The notes beneath the pieces were generated by a model. It was not told where the DNA came from. It worked only from the letters and a program-made list of their open reading frames with translations, and did no database searches. Shown here piece by piece: positions 26,584-37,022 of a stretch of DNA of 64,000 nt (position 1 is the stretch's first letter; each line of letters begins with the position of its first letter). The DNA lies in contig JAGXRN010000008.1 of NCBI GenBank assembly GCA_018335875.1, positions 25,020 to 89,019 of the forward strand, in the 5' to 3' direction. A program made the position numbers and the translations under genes. This stretch comes from Dethiobacter sp. (lineage in GTDB: Bacteria > Bacillota > Dethiobacteria > Dethiobacterales > Dethiobacteraceae).

Positions 26584-27449
26584 GTGTTCAAGCAAGAGCT
26601 GCTCCGGCAGCGGCCAGGTAGTGCCCAGCTTGAGTACACCGACGCTGTGGCTAAGGCCGAGCATCTCCAGTGCTTCCAGCGCATACATAAAACTTGGCCC
26701 GCTGGCGATGATTAACCGGGAAGCACCGCCTGGGCCGCTATGGAGGTTGAATTCACTGCTGTTAAACATCTCCGCTGCACGGGACATTTTCTGCTCCTGC
26801 AGAACATGAGGCTGTATGGTAAAGGTTATCATCCTGTCTTCCCTGCCAAATGCCGACTCCCGCAACGCACGGTTAACAGCGCCAAGCTCCATGTCACCGC
26901 TGGCGTGGCATATACGCGTCACACACCTGACAACCACAGGCAGTTTCAGTGCTTCCGAGAGGGCAAAAGCTTCTCTTGTCATATCCTTTGCTTCCTGGAC
27001 AGAAGCAGGCTCCAGCACAGGCAGGTGAAGAACCTTGCACAGGTTGCGGGTGTCTTCTTCCCTGATACTGGAGTGGGCAGAGGGGTCGTCGCCGACAACA
27101 ATGACCATGCCGCCCCTGCAGCCTGTGATGGCCAGCGAATCGGCAAAATCCATCGCTACGTTGAGGCCGTCGGCTTTCATTATCACCAGTGAGCGCAGGC
27201 CGGTAAAAGAAGCGGCGGCCGCCCCTTCCATGGCCACTGTCTCGTTGACCGACCACTCGGCGTATAAATCAAACTGCCCGGACAAAGCTGCCAGGGTGCC
27301 AAGCACTTCGGATGTGGGTGAGCCCGGGTATGATGCGGCAAAAGCCACCCCGGCCTCGAGGGCGCCTCTGGCATGGCTTCATTGCCGTTTAATGCAACCT
27401 TGGCTCCCGGCTGTAATCTGCATACTCCCATTAATGTCACCTGTTGCAT
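26569..27449 (-). pseudogene. iorA: Indolepyruvate oxidoreductase alpha subunit, truncated and frameshifted
   Basis: The N-terminal half of the alpha subunit is recognisable: GNEAM near 27380, then RGALEAGVAFAASYPGSPTS, EWSVNETVAMEGAAAASF, VVGDDPSAHSSIREEDTR and HLPVLEPASVQEAKDM. A one-base frameshift lies near 27370, between GNEAM and RGALEAG. The frame stops after LLLEHLKTA at 26569, about 290 codons in, whereas the family has about 580-620 residues with a TPP domain and two 4Fe-4S clusters. A probable original ATG is at 27449. The enzyme is non-functional. Confidence 0.82.
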
Positions 27450-27514
27450 CCCCCCAACTGTCAATAATACTGTTTTCGACTCAAATCGCTGTTTACCTCT
27501 AACCTGCGTCTTTT

Positions 27515-29302
27515 TTAGTCTCCATAGAGCCACAGGTAGGTGTAATATGAATTTTTGACTTTTGTTATATATTCACGGGTTTCAAAGAAGGCGACAGCTG
27601 TGGGGAAACCGGCGGCAGTGCCGCCTGTTTTGGAGGCGCTCCAGCGCTGCACATTGCCGCCGCCGCCGTTGTAGGCGGCGAGCGCTTTGTCTAAATCTCC
27701 CTTGAACATATTAAGCATGTTGCGCAGGTAGTAGGCGCCAAAGCGAATATTAATTTCCGGAGTCAGCAGGTCTTTCTCCGAAAATTGAACTTTTAACCCT
27801 GAAGCAATACCGCGGCCTGTTGCCGGCATAATCTGCATCAGTCCAAGTGCTCCCACGCGTGAGACCGCGTCGGGGCGGAAATGGCTTTCTTCTCTTATTA
27901 CGGCCAATACTAAATAGGGGTCCAGGTTGTAATTGGCCGCCTCCAGCAGTACATCATCCAGGAAAGGCCGCGGGTAGGCTAGTTCATACGCTTTGCGGAC
28001 GGGGAGTTCCCTGAGGGCGCTGCTGCCCCACCTTACAGCCTGGAAATACTGCCCCTGCGCCAGGTACCACTCCCCAAGCGCCAGTTTCTCTGCTGCCTGC
28101 GCCTTATTTATGCCGATAGCAAGCTCAATCCCTGCCGGGTAATCAAGCCCCGCTGCCCGGAAGGCATCCACGCGCTGCAAAAAGTCGGGCAGCTCAGCTG
28201 CATAGTCCTCTTCAATCTGCCAGGCTGGTTCATTGCCCAGGCGCTTCATCCAGGCGGGATGCCCCGCAAGGACTGCATGCATTTCTTCTGCCACAGGCCC
28301 GCTGCGGGCTAAAAGAATATAGGCGCGGTAGGCGGCATCGTCCTGGTATGACCCCGGCTCCCGCGCCAGCGCCAGGTAGATTTCCAGTGCCTGATCGCGC
28401 TTGCCCTGCTCGTCAAAAAGCCGTGCGCCGCGCCAGCGGGAAAGAGCCAGCGTGCTTTGACTGAAAGCCTCCGCCGCCTGAGTTGCTTTCCCTTCTTTTT
28501 CAAGCAGAAGCCCCAGGCGGTAAGCACCGGACTGGCCGAGACTGCTGTAAATCTGTGCAGCTTTTTTCACCTGGCCGGCTGCCTCCAGGGAGCGCGCGTA
28601 CCACCAGCTGAGTGTGGGATCAGGCTCTGCCTGGCCAATCAGTGGCTGTAAAAAAGAAAGAAGTTTTTTATATTCGGCTGCCTCGCCAAGGGAGGTGGCG
28701 TATAATTTAGCCAGGGCTGTGTCACTGCCGGCGTCTGCCTCAAACAGCGGTTCCAGAAACTCGGCCGCCTGCCACCAGTGCCTGGCAGCTGTGAGGACGC
28801 GCGCAATCGCCTCAGGGCCCGCAGCCAAATCCACAAGCGCCTCCAGCGCTTCCTCGTCAGGGAGCAGCTTTAGATACTCCGCCACAGCTTCCTCCAAGCG
28901 GCCTGCCCCGTGCAGCCAGGACGCAAAGCGCCAGCGAATATCTGTGTCATTATAAAGTTCGAGCGCACGCCTGAAATACGGGGCAGTGTCGCCGCCCTGC
29001 GATGCGCGCCTGCCTGCCAGAATAATATTGGCTTCATAACCCAGCACACTTGTCTGCGTTGCCAATTGTTCAAGCTGTTCCTCGCCGTATGTACTGCTAA
29101 TGTCCATACCTAAACTTAGGAGAATGTCCCAAACAAAGAGTGCATCGCCTTCTATGTCCGGCCCGGAGCCTCCCTCGGCCGGCACGTAGAGGTCAGGACT
29201 CCCGCTTTTGGTCTGTGTTAAAGACCTGAAAACCCAAACTCCAATCCCCAGTGAAAAAAGCAGCAGAAATAAAGAGAAGGACGTCAGGAGTTTTTTGCGC
29301 AT
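27515..29302 (-). CDS. Soluble-type lytic transglycosylase with helical repeat domain
   Basis: The 595-residue protein has an N-terminal membrane anchor or signal (about 5-25) and a long alpha-solenoid of TPR-like helical repeats (about 60-420). A C-terminal SLT goose-lysozyme-like domain (about 455-580) has the catalytic glutamate in LAVIREESHFRPDAVS, then GALGLMQIMPATG and AYNGGGGNVQRW. It is an Slt70-like architecture that cleaves peptidoglycan glycosidic bonds. AAGGGTG precedes the ATG. Confidence 0.92.
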   Translation of the reverse strand: MRKKLLTSFSLFLLLFSLGIGVWVFRSLTQTKSGSPDLYVPAEGGSGPDIEGDALFVWDILLSLGMDISSTYGEEQLEQLATQTSVLGYEANIILAGRRASQGGDTAPYFRRALELYNDTDIRWRFASWLHGAGRLEEAVAEYLKLLPDEEALEALVDLAAGPEAIARVLTAARHWWQAAEFLEPLFEADAGSDTALAKLYATSLGEAAEYKKLLSFLQPLIGQAEPDPTLSWWYARSLEAAGQVKKAAQIYSSLGQSGAYRLGLLLEKEGKATQAAEAFSQSTLALSRWRGARLFDEQGKRDQALEIYLALAREPGSYQDDAAYRAYILLARSGPVAEEMHAVLAGHPAWMKRLGNEPAWQIEEDYAAELPDFLQRVDAFRAAGLDYPAGIELAIGINKAQAAEKLALGEWYLAQGQYFQAVRWGSSALRELPVRKAYELAYPRPFLDDVLLEAANYNLDPYLVLAVIREESHFRPDAVSRVGALGLMQIMPATGRGIASGLKVQFSEKDLLTPEINIRFGAYYLRNMLNMFKGDLDKALAAYNGGGGNVQRWSASKTGGTAAGFPTAVAFFETREYITKVKNSYYTYLWLYGD

Positions 29303-29616
29303 GCGGCAGCACCCTTTCTGTATATCCTATGCAACATTCTACACAAAAAGGTAAAACCCTTGCCGGCTTATCTGTTAAAATGTACTAACGCTACAGCACA
29401 ACTTAAATTGTCTCACTTACACTAACTTCTGTGTCTCTAGTAAAGCCAAACAACTGTTCCTCGATGATTTTTATACACCTTTCCCTGGAACATTCAAACA
29501 GATTTCAGGGGGTATTAAAATAGTGTAGGGAAACCAGTTTAATGGCTTCCCTTTATAATACGTATCATGTTAAGCTATCCTGATGGAAATACTTCTATTG
29601 GTTTTTATATACTTAA
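29303..29616. other. Intergenic region between transglycosylase and sensor genes
   Basis: These 314 bases hold the upstream region of the lytic transglycosylase gene and, at 29527-29552, an AGGGAA(a)CCA/TGG(c)TTCCCT hairpin that probably ends transcription of the PAS/HD-GYP gene. No gene is seen. Confidence 0.6.
29527..29552. terminator. Likely terminator of the PAS/GAF/HD-GYP gene
   Basis: AGGGAA-CCA and TGG-TTCCCT form a stem with a 6-nt loop. The minus strand continues ACACTATTTT; the plus strand continues TTATAAT. Confidence 0.5.
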
Positions 29617-32600
29617 CTACTGCAAAACCCTGAATTCCTGCAGAAATACCTCTACAACCTGTGGGTCAAAGTATCTTCCGCTTTGTTCCTTAATGTATTC
29701 CAGCGCTTTTTCTTTAGACCACGCCGACCGGTAAGGGCGCTCGCTTGTGAGGGCATCGTAAACGTCTGCCAGTGCGAAAATACGTGCCTCCAGAGGGATC
29801 TCCTTACCCTTGAGGCCTCGTGGATAACCTGTGCCGTCCCACTTTTCGTGGTGGCAGTAGGGAATTTCAAGCGCCGGACGCAGGTACTCAATGGGGGAAA
29901 GCATCTCATAAGCGAGCCGGGGGTGCCTGCGCATGATCTCCCATTCCTCATCCGTCAACTTACCAGGCTTGCGGAGAATATTATCGGGGATGCCCATCTT
30001 ACCTATATCATGCAGGAGGGCACCACGTCGGACATAAGCCAGCTTTTCTTCCTTCACACCAAATTTCCTGGCAATATTTACAGTCATCTTCGCGACGCGC
30101 TGGCTGTGGTCCTCAGTCTCTTGGTCCCTCATATCAAGAGCGCGCGCCCAACCTTCAATAGTGTCGTTATAGGCCTGCATCAACTCAATGTTGGATTGCT
30201 CCAGGTTGTGGAACAGCTCGGCATTATCGATAGCAATGGCCGTCTGTCCAGCCAGGGTTTCTAAAAATTGCAGCCAGTCTCCATGGGAATTAAACGGTTT
30301 TCGGTGATATACCTCCAGTACTCCATGAATTAAACCTTTAGCGATGAGGGGGACAGCATAGTATGCAGCAAAACCTTCCTTGAGCAGAATTTGACCTTGA
30401 TCGGCATCCTGCTCTGCTTTATGTAGGTCTGGTATCTGAATAGATTGCCGCTTTAAGGCAGCCCGACCTGCAAAGCCTTCGCCTAAGCGCAAACTGATAT
30501 TTTCTGGTTTCACACTGCTGAAACCAACCCATGCTTCGTATCTGAGTGTTTGGGAGTGCGAGTCAAAGCGCAGGATGGCAGCAGCATTGATACCAAGTTG
30601 GCTGGTAATCTCATTTAAAATAACTTTAAAAGTAACACGTAAGTCGAGGCTTCCAGTAATAGCCATGTCAATATTACGCAGGGCCTTCACCTGATTTAGA
30701 TGCTTCTGGGTGCTTTCATACAGACGTAGGCGACGCAGAGCAGTGCCCGCCATTTCACCGATTGCGGTCAGAACGTGCATTTCAGAAAGGTTAAAAGGTT
30801 GGGCATCAAAAGAGAGCCGCCGTGCAACTGCGAGGACACCGATCATCTGCTCATCCTCCGAGAGCATTGGTACAAACAAGCTGTGTCCAATCTTGGCCGC
30901 ATAAGGCAGAGGAATGGATTGGGATTCGGCACCATAGTTTTCACTCACATAAAGCTTTCCGGTGCGCAGCACAATACCGCTCAGTCCCTGATCTACAGGA
31001 AAGGTCTGACCGGTGCTATCCTTCCAGAGACCATTGCCAAGAGCAATACTGAAGCGCATCCCGTCCGGCGAAAGCAATGTAACAATGCCGCTATCAGCCT
31101 TAAGCAGCCCTTGGACTTCGTCCAGCATGATGGGTATCAAGTCAGCAGTGTTTGCGGCTGTACGTAGACAGGTTGAGAGATTGAAAAGTACGCTCAGTTC
31201 ATCTTTGCGAGTACGGAGTTCTTCTTCTTTTTGTTTATTTACTGTAATATCTGTGGCAAACCCATGCCATAATACACTGCCATCATCTAACCTTTCAGGG
31301 ACGGAGCTGCCTCTTATCCACTTTTCCCCGTACGTTGGCAAGACCACGCGATATTCACAAACCCAAGGCTGCAAAGTCTGAAAAGAATCCATGATGGTTG
31401 CAACAACATTATTATAATCCTCTTTGTGAAGCCGCTGAAAAACAACAGCTGCGTCTTGCCGGACCTCTTCAGGGGTAACCTCGTAAATTTCACGGATTCC
31501 TTCACTTGCGTAGGGGAAACAAGACCTGCCGTCAGGGAAATATTGATATTGATAAATAGCACCCGGCACACGTTCGGACAATTTTTTAAGTAAAGCATCC
31601 CCTGCCCTTAACAACTCCATTGCCCTCTTTTGCAGGGTAATATCCTGGACAGTACAGTCAAAATGCTCTATTTCCCCGTGTTCATCACAAATAGCGCTAG
31701 CTTTAACAGAGCCCCAAATTGGGGTGCCATCCGTTTTCTTAAAGTTCAACTCTACACCAGTAACATTTCCACTCATTAATAACTCATTGGAGAAAGCTTT
31801 TCTTTCCTCCGGATTTATGTACAAATCCACGGCTTTAATGTTTCCGAGCATCTTTTCATTTTCTATATCAAATATTTTGAAGAAAGTTGGGTTTGCCATT
31901 AGAATTCTGCCTTCAGGACCAGGTGTAGTCCGATAGATTCCTATTGGAACATTATTAATAAGTGTACGGTAGCGCGTTTCACTCTCGAGAAGAGTTTTTT
32001 GCAGTTCCCTTTGCTCTATTATTTTAGCCGCTAATTTCTTATTTATCTTTGCTAATTTGGCCGTTCGCTCCCGGACCTTTTGTTTCAGCCCGTCATTTGC
32101 CATTTGGAGTGCTTCTTCGGCCTTTTTAAGATCTGTAATGTCCTTTGCTGAAAAGTAGGTCAGGTTGTCTTTCACTACAGGTACAACGGCCCAAGAGAAC
32201 CACTTGTAGGAACCGTCCTGGCACAAATAGCGGTTATTAAAAGAAATTACCGGTTTGCCTGCTGTTAGCCCCCCTACGGCATTAATAGTGGCTTCACGGT
32301 CCTCGGGATGAACCAACTCCAGGTATGGCTTGGACAACAGCTCTTCAGTTTTCCACCCCAGGGTTTTTTCCCAAGCCGGATTTAATTCTTTCAAATAACC
32401 ATTTAAATCTGCTATGCCCAGCATATCGATAGAGATGTTAAATAAACGGTTGCGCTCTTCTTCTATCCGTTTTCTTTTGGAGATGTTACGACTGGAAAAA
32501 ATACCGCCTATAATTTCCCCGACATCATCCTGTAATAACTTTCCCATGGTTTCAAGCCATAAATAATGTCCCTCCGCGTGTCGGAAGCGACATTCTACCG

Positions 32601-33609
32601 TCCCCCGCATTTTCCTTTCGAGCCCTTTCTGGAACATATCTGTCACTATTGCCAAATCATCCGGATGCACGAAATCAAAAGCTCTTCGTCCGATTAAATC
32701 TTCCTCTTTATAGCCTAGTTCAGATTTATATGAAGGACTAATATATTTAATAACTCCTGTTATGTCAATCTGGCAAATCAGATCGGTCATATTGTCAGTT
32801 ATGCGACGCAGAGTTGCTTCACTCTTTTTCAAATCTTCTTCAATTTGCTTCTGTCTGGTAACATCTCGGTTACTGGAGCGCCTGCCCAGGAGTTCCCCGT
32901 CTGAATCATAAAAGGGTTGGCATACTTGCTCAATCCACCGCACTTCACCACTGCGGTGGAGAATCCGGAACCTTATTGTAAGCATCTCGCTGCTGCTAAA
33001 TGAGTAATGAATATGTCCTAGTAATATGGAAACATCATCAGGGTGAGTTATCTTTTCAAGCAACTTCTTATCTTGAAGGAAATCTTCCGGCTTATAGCCG
33101 GTAATTTTTTCACTGGAACCGGAGACGTAAAGAAAATTCTCTTTGACATCGAGTAAGAAGTCCCAGTCGGGAGTAAGGTCTACTAACGTGCGAAAGTGTT
33201 CCTCGCGTTTCTTAATAGATTTTTCTTTTTTACGAAAATTCTTTAGTTTCTCCCTTATCTTTTTAGCAACTTTAATACGGTTAATAAGCTCACATTCCAT
33301 GTAAGGTTTTAGGATAAAGCAATCTACACCGTTATTAACAATTTCTGTTATATTATTATCCTTGGGATCTATAAGAACCAGGACCTGCGTATCTTCATCC
33401 AGAGATTTAAAATTTTGAAGTAATTTAACCGAGTCAGGTATGTTAATGACATCAATAATAACTATGTCAGGATGTTCATCCGCGGCGGCCTCCATGGCTT
33501 TATCGATAGTAGCTACAAAGTTAGTACGATCCCAGATTTCAAGGCTCCCTTTAACATTACTTTCCACCTGTTTAAGAAGATTATTGTCGCTAATTATCAG
33601 TATCTTCAT
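29617..33609 (-). CDS. Giant receiver-PAS-GAF-HD-GYP sensor protein (c-di-GMP phosphodiesterase type)
   Basis: The 1330-residue soluble protein has a receiver-like domain (about 1-115: MKILIISDNN, PDIVIIDVIN, CFILKPY), a coiled coil, five PAS/PAC domains (about 130-255, 255-380, 380-500, 545-665, 665-800), two GAF domains (about 800-965 and 975-1130) and an HD-GYP domain (about 1145-1330). The last has DHSQRVAKM, LLHDIGKMGIPD and the GYP signature KWDGTGYPRG. HD-GYP domains usually hydrolyse cyclic di-GMP. No transmembrane segment is seen. GGGGGAG precedes the ATG at 33609. It is monocistronic. Confidence 0.9.
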   Translation of the reverse strand: MKILIISDNNLLKQVESNVKGSLEIWDRTNFVATIDKAMEAAADEHPDIVIIDVINIPDSVKLLQNFKSLDEDTQVLVLIDPKDNNITEIVNNGVDCFILKPYMECELINRIKVAKKIREKLKNFRKKEKSIKKREEHFRTLVDLTPDWDFLLDVKENFLYVSGSSEKITGYKPEDFLQDKKLLEKITHPDDVSILLGHIHYSFSSSEMLTIRFRILHRSGEVRWIEQVCQPFYDSDGELLGRRSSNRDVTRQKQIEEDLKKSEATLRRITDNMTDLICQIDITGVIKYISPSYKSELGYKEEDLIGRRAFDFVHPDDLAIVTDMFQKGLERKMRGTVECRFRHAEGHYLWLETMGKLLQDDVGEIIGGIFSSRNISKRKRIEEERNRLFNISIDMLGIADLNGYLKELNPAWEKTLGWKTEELLSKPYLELVHPEDREATINAVGGLTAGKPVISFNNRYLCQDGSYKWFSWAVVPVVKDNLTYFSAKDITDLKKAEEALQMANDGLKQKVRERTAKLAKINKKLAAKIIEQRELQKTLLESETRYRTLINNVPIGIYRTTPGPEGRILMANPTFFKIFDIENEKMLGNIKAVDLYINPEERKAFSNELLMSGNVTGVELNFKKTDGTPIWGSVKASAICDEHGEIEHFDCTVQDITLQKRAMELLRAGDALLKKLSERVPGAIYQYQYFPDGRSCFPYASEGIREIYEVTPEEVRQDAAVVFQRLHKEDYNNVVATIMDSFQTLQPWVCEYRVVLPTYGEKWIRGSSVPERLDDGSVLWHGFATDITVNKQKEEELRTRKDELSVLFNLSTCLRTAANTADLIPIMLDEVQGLLKADSGIVTLLSPDGMRFSIALGNGLWKDSTGQTFPVDQGLSGIVLRTGKLYVSENYGAESQSIPLPYAAKIGHSLFVPMLSEDEQMIGVLAVARRLSFDAQPFNLSEMHVLTAIGEMAGTALRRLRLYESTQKHLNQVKALRNIDMAITGSLDLRVTFKVILNEITSQLGINAAAILRFDSHSQTLRYEAWVGFSSVKPENISLRLGEGFAGRAALKRQSIQIPDLHKAEQDADQGQILLKEGFAAYYAVPLIAKGLIHGVLEVYHRKPFNSHGDWLQFLETLAGQTAIAIDNAELFHNLEQSNIELMQAYNDTIEGWARALDMRDQETEDHSQRVAKMTVNIARKFGVKEEKLAYVRRGALLHDIGKMGIPDNILRKPGKLTDEEWEIMRRHPRLAYEMLSPIEYLRPALEIPYCHHEKWDGTGYPRGLKGKEIPLEARIFALADVYDALTSERPYRSAWSKEKALEYIKEQSGRYFDPQVVEVFLQEFRVLQ

Positions 33610-33983
33610 GTTGCTCCCCCGCTGAGTTCTGTTTTTCACTAGTAACATCCGCTTAATACCGATTGGCGTTACATTATACTACATTTTTCTACATCTTACT
33701 ACAATGTCCTTTTTTTAGAAAACTCTGTTTGTAACTTAGTGGATATAAATTCTAGCTTTTAGAAATGTTTATATAGGCAAACAATACGAATATTAAAGTT
33801 ACAGCGGCATATCATTTCGGGCGGATTTTACTGAAACGCTATCAAAAATAAGTCTTTGGCTAAACTAGCTTTTCCCTTCCTGGAATAATTGCTCCATAGT
33901 CCAGTGAAATTGTTTATATAAAATTACGCTGTACTAAAAAAGCCCCCTTAAAAAAGGAGGCCTGAGTCTCTTGAAAGAATTGT
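33610..33983. other. Intergenic region between sensor gene and folD
   Basis: These 374 AT-rich bases should hold the promoter of the PAS/HD-GYP gene and, at the folD side, its terminator (33936-33962). I see no open gene. Confidence 0.6.
33936..33962 (-). terminator. Intrinsic terminator of folD
   Basis: On the minus strand GCCTCCTT pairs with AAGGGGGC (one G-T pair) and is followed by six T. Confidence 0.8.
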
Positions 33984-34847
33984 TTATGCCAAGCCGTTTT
34001 GCAGCTCACAGGCCATGATAGTCTGCTTGCAAAGGACAGAGGTGGTGACAGAACCAACGCCGCCGGGTACAGGTGTAATTTTTTCCACAATGGGCTCCAC
34101 CGAGGCAAAGTCCACGTCCCCGCAGTACTTGCCGGGGTTGTCCGGATCCTCATTAATTCCCACATCAAGCACTATCTGGCCTGGTTTTACATAACCGGCA
34201 TTTACCATCTTAGCCTTTCCGATGGCAGCAATCAAGATATCAGCTTCCGCACATACTGACTCGAGGTTTTCAGTCCTTGAGTGGCAGATGGTAATTGTGG
34301 CATGTTCACGCATAAGGAGCATGGCCAGGGGTTTCCCCACCACCAGTGAGCGACCGAGAACAACTGCTCTTTTTCCTTTGAGGGGGATATTGTAAAATTT
34401 TATGATATCCATACAGGCTGTTGGCGTGCAGGGAGGAAAGCCTGTGGGGTCATCGGCGAATACTTTGCCGGCACTTCCCAAAGACATGCAGTCAACATCT
34501 TTCTCCACGGGAATAAGTGAACGGATTTTTCGCTCGTTTAAGTGCTTTGGCAGCGGAGCAAACATCAAGATGCCGTTTATTTCCTTGTTCGCCCCCACCT
34601 CAAGCACAACCTTTTCAAACTCTTCCTGCGCGATGTCCTGCGGCGATTCAAAAACTTCATATGACATCCCTATGGAATCGCATGTCTTTTTTGCTCCGCC
34701 TTCATAAAATAAATCGTCAGGACGGGCGCCCACCCTGATAATGCCCAGTCTTGGCGTAAAGCCCTTAGCTTTTAAATCAGAAACCTTTTTGCTCAATTCT
34801 TCCTTCATCGCATCGGCGACGGCTTTTCCCTTTAACAGCTCAGCCAT
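33984..34847 (-). CDS. folD: Methylenetetrahydrofolate dehydrogenase FolD, cyclohydrolase residues lost
   Basis: The 287-residue FolD family protein has [11 protein letters not shown] (NAD(P)-binding, about 165-175), [10 protein letters not shown] and the C-terminal [15 protein letters not shown]. The usual Y-V-x-x-K-x-K-x-C catalytic motif reads Y48-EGG-A52-K-K54-T-C56, so the lysine required for cyclohydrolase activity is alanine. GILVQLPLP reads GILMFAPLP, so the partner glutamine (position 96) is phenylalanine. DVD (118-119) is kept. I infer a dehydrogenase-only enzyme that works with the FchA-type cyclohydrolase encoded at 37023-37655. The start follows a GGAGG. Confidence 0.9.
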   Translation of the reverse strand: MAELLKGKAVADAMKEELSKKVSDLKAKGFTPRLGIIRVGARPDDLFYEGGAKKTCDSIGMSYEVFESPQDIAQEEFEKVVLEVGANKEINGILMFAPLPKHLNERKIRSLIPVEKDVDCMSLGSAGKVFADDPTGFPPCTPTACMDIIKFYNIPLKGKRAVVLGRSLVVGKPLAMLLMREHATITICHSRTENLESVCAEADILIAAIGKAKMVNAGYVKPGQIVLDVGINEDPDNPGKYCGDVDFASVEPIVEKITPVPGGVGSVTTSVLCKQTIMACELQNGLA

Positions 34848-34968
34848 TTTTTTTACCTCCTGGTTTGCTTAAAGTAGTTATTTTCACGTTCTACAAAGCC
34901 CAGGCATTTCCTTCTCACTCTTGTACATTTTGCGGGAAAAGCTGCCAATAATTCTACTTTTTTAACTA

Positions 34969-36414
34969 CTACCAGACTTTTTTTGATTGCTTGGGTTTAC
35001 TCCCGTATTGCTGCCTTCGCCCTTTATTGTTGTCAAATTTGCGGCGCGGAGGACTCCACTGCTGCTGACGCCTGTCGTCCACGGTTTTTTTCCAGCGCGA
35101 CGGCACTTCCTCTGTGAGATTGACAGGTGTTGTATCAGGCTCTTTTGTTAAAAGCTTCAGCGCAGCAGAGAGAAGGGAAACTGAATCCATGGTTTCAAGC
35201 AACCCTTCGGCCAGTTCTTTATATTGGAGAGTGTTGCCCTCGGCAACTGCCTGCATCAATCTGTCTATTGTTATTCGTTTCTGGCCTTCCACAACTTCAT
35301 TAATTGTGGGGAAGGACTTGCGGATAATTTTTCTGTTTGTCAGCCGTTCAATTAATCTGAGATGTCCAATCTCTCTGGGCGTAACAAGGGTAACGGCCAA
35401 GCCGGCGTTGCCGGCACGCCCTGTACGGCCGATGCGGTGGATATAACTATCCGGATCCTGAGGGATATCAAAATTATAGACGTGTGTAACTCCGCTGATG
35501 TCTAAGCCGCGGGCTGCCACATCAGTGGCCACGAGAATTTCTGTAACTCCCCCTTTAAAATGCCGCATCACACTGTCTCGCTTGGACTGTGTCAGGTCGC
35601 CGTGGATGCCTTCTGCGGAATATCCCCTTTTGTTTAAAGCCTCATGCAGCTCATCAACTCTTCTTTTTGTCCTGCCGAAGATGATGGCCAGCGCCGGCGA
35701 TTGGATATCAAGCAGCCGGCAGAGCACATCGAATTTCTCTTTTTCATGGGTTTCAACATAATATTGTTCAGTATTGGCTACAGTAACTTCTTTTGACCTG
35801 ATGCTGACAAATTCCGGGTTTTTCATAAAACGCCGGGCCAAGTCCTGGATGGGCCCGGGCATGGTGGCTGAAAAAAGCATGGTCTGGCGTTCCTGCGGCA
35901 CCTCCCGCAGAATGTTTTCAATATCTTCAATAAACCCCATGCTAAGCATTTCATCGGCTTCATCAAGTACAACCATTACTATTTGCTGCAGGCGAATTGT
36001 CCTTCTTCTCATATGGTCCATTAAACGCCCCGGCGTACCCACAATAATTTGCGGCCTGAGCCTGAGAGCCCTCATCTGCCTGTCAATATCCTGGCCTCCG
36101 TATATAGGCAGGGCACGGATGCTTTTAAATTGTCCGATCCTGTTTATTTCCTCAGCAACCTGCACTGCCAGCTCCCTGGTGGGAGTAATGACAAGTCCGC
36201 TTATATTCTCAGCCTGCGCCTTTATTTTTTCCACCATCGGTATGCCAAAAGCCGCTGTTTTGCCGGTCCCGGTCTGTGCCTGGCCGATAACATCCCGTCC
36301 TGACATCAATAGCGGGATAGTCTTTTCCTGAATGGGAGTGGTTTCTTCAAAACCCATGTCCCTGGTTGCTTTTATGACGGGGTCGCTAAGCCCCAGCTCA
36401 TAAAAAGTAGGCAT
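34969..36414 (-). CDS. DEAD-box ATP-dependent RNA helicase
   Basis: The 481-residue RNA helicase has an N-terminal Q motif (TPIQEKTIP), Walker [22 protein letters not shown] box [11 protein letters not shown], then [21 protein letters not shown] and [12 protein letters not shown]-terminal basic, Q/R/K-rich tail (about 440-481) probably binds RNA. AAGGTG precedes the ATG at 36414; an in-frame ATG at 36432 would put that site inside the gene. It lies next to the cold-shock protein gene, a functional pairing in low-temperature RNA remodelling (CshA/DeaD type). Confidence 0.93.
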   Translation of the reverse strand: MPTFYELGLSDPVIKATRDMGFEETTPIQEKTIPLLMSGRDVIGQAQTGTGKTAAFGIPMVEKIKAQAENISGLVITPTRELAVQVAEEINRIGQFKSIRALPIYGGQDIDRQMRALRLRPQIIVGTPGRLMDHMRRRTIRLQQIVMVVLDEADEMLSMGFIEDIENILREVPQERQTMLFSATMPGPIQDLARRFMKNPEFVSIRSKEVTVANTEQYYVETHEKEKFDVLCRLLDIQSPALAIIFGRTKRRVDELHEALNKRGYSAEGIHGDLTQSKRDSVMRHFKGGVTEILVATDVAARGLDISGVTHVYNFDIPQDPDSYIHRIGRTGRAGNAGLAVTLVTPREIGHLRLIERLTNRKIIRKSFPTINEVVEGQKRITIDRLMQAVAEGNTLQYKELAEGLLETMDSVSLLSAALKLLTKEPDTTPVNLTEEVPSRWKKTVDDRRQQQWSPPRRKFDNNKGRRQQYGSKPKQSKKVW

Positions 36415-36469
36415 ATTTACTTCACCTTCCATATATAAAATTTACATTTTGATAATTGACGATAAAATG

Positions 36470-36505
36470 AACAAGGACATTTCCGGTAGAGACCGGAAAT
36501 GCCCT
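36470..36505 (-). terminator. Intrinsic terminator of the cold-shock gene
   Basis: CATTTCCGGT pairs with ACCGGAAATG around a short loop, and the minus strand continues TTGTTCATTTT. Confidence 0.75.
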
Positions 36506-36527
36506 TCCTCTCCACTATTTAATTATG

Positions 36528-36725
36528 CTATATACGGGTGACATTAGCTGCCTGCAGGCCGCGGTTGCCTTCGACAACTTCAAATTCCACTGTTTGGCCT
36601 TCTTCTAAGGTTTTGAATCCCTCTCCTTGGATGGCAGAGAAGTGAACAAATATATCTCCACCCTCATTGCTTTCGATAAACCCAAAACCTTTTTCTGCAT
36701 TAAACCATTTTACTTTTCCTTGCAT
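36528..36725 (-). CDS. Cold-shock protein (CspA family)
   Basis: The 65-residue OB-fold nucleic-acid chaperone has [18 protein letters not shown] (RNP1, KGFGFIE) and DIFVHFSAI (RNP2). AAGGAG precedes the ATG. The gap upstream (36726-36979) is AT-rich and long enough for the structured leader usual for these genes, but I did not identify a specific cold-box. It is followed by its own terminator. Confidence 0.95.
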   Translation of the reverse strand: MQGKVKWFNAEKGFGFIESNEGGDIFVHFSAIQGEGFKTLEEGQTVEFEVVEGNRGLQAANVTRI

Positions 36726-36979
36726 TTTAAATCTCCTTTTTGCTTTAAATTAGTTTATTGAATCAAAAAGCGGAATACGTCAACAACCTTTTCATCTAAC
36801 TTTATAGAGTTAAAGTCATGTGAGCGCTCTCGTCTTTTTAACACTAACTGTAATACTACCATAAAGAAAACCGAATTGCAAGCAATTCTTGGAAAATCTA
36901 CTTTTTTACAGGAGTTCCCACTTATTGTTTAAAAATAGTTTGCCCCGCTGACGGTTTAATTATTATGCAGTTTTTTGGT

Positions 36980-37016
36980 AAAATAAAGCGGGACAAGTTG
37001 GCTGTCTCCTTGTCCC
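36980..37016 (-). terminator. Intrinsic terminator of fchA
   Basis: GGGACAAG and CTTGTCCC form a perfect 8-bp stem, followed on the minus strand by GCTTTATTTT. Confidence 0.75.
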
Positions 37017-37022
37017 TTATAT

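Noticed and set aside
27183..27533. 116-codon minus-strand frame upstream of the iorA fragment
   Set aside because: Only its stretch CRLQPGAKVALNGNEAM is genuine iorA sequence. The rest is the wrong frame after the frameshift, so it is treated as part of the pseudogene.
34848..34968. Possible THF riboswitch ahead of folD
   Set aside because: There is an AAAGTAG/CTACTTT pair, but the conserved THF aptamer blocks are not visible.
36726..36979. Small gene upstream of the cold-shock gene
   Set aside because: AT-rich with no open frame of useful length or ribosome site. More likely a cold-shock leader and promoter.
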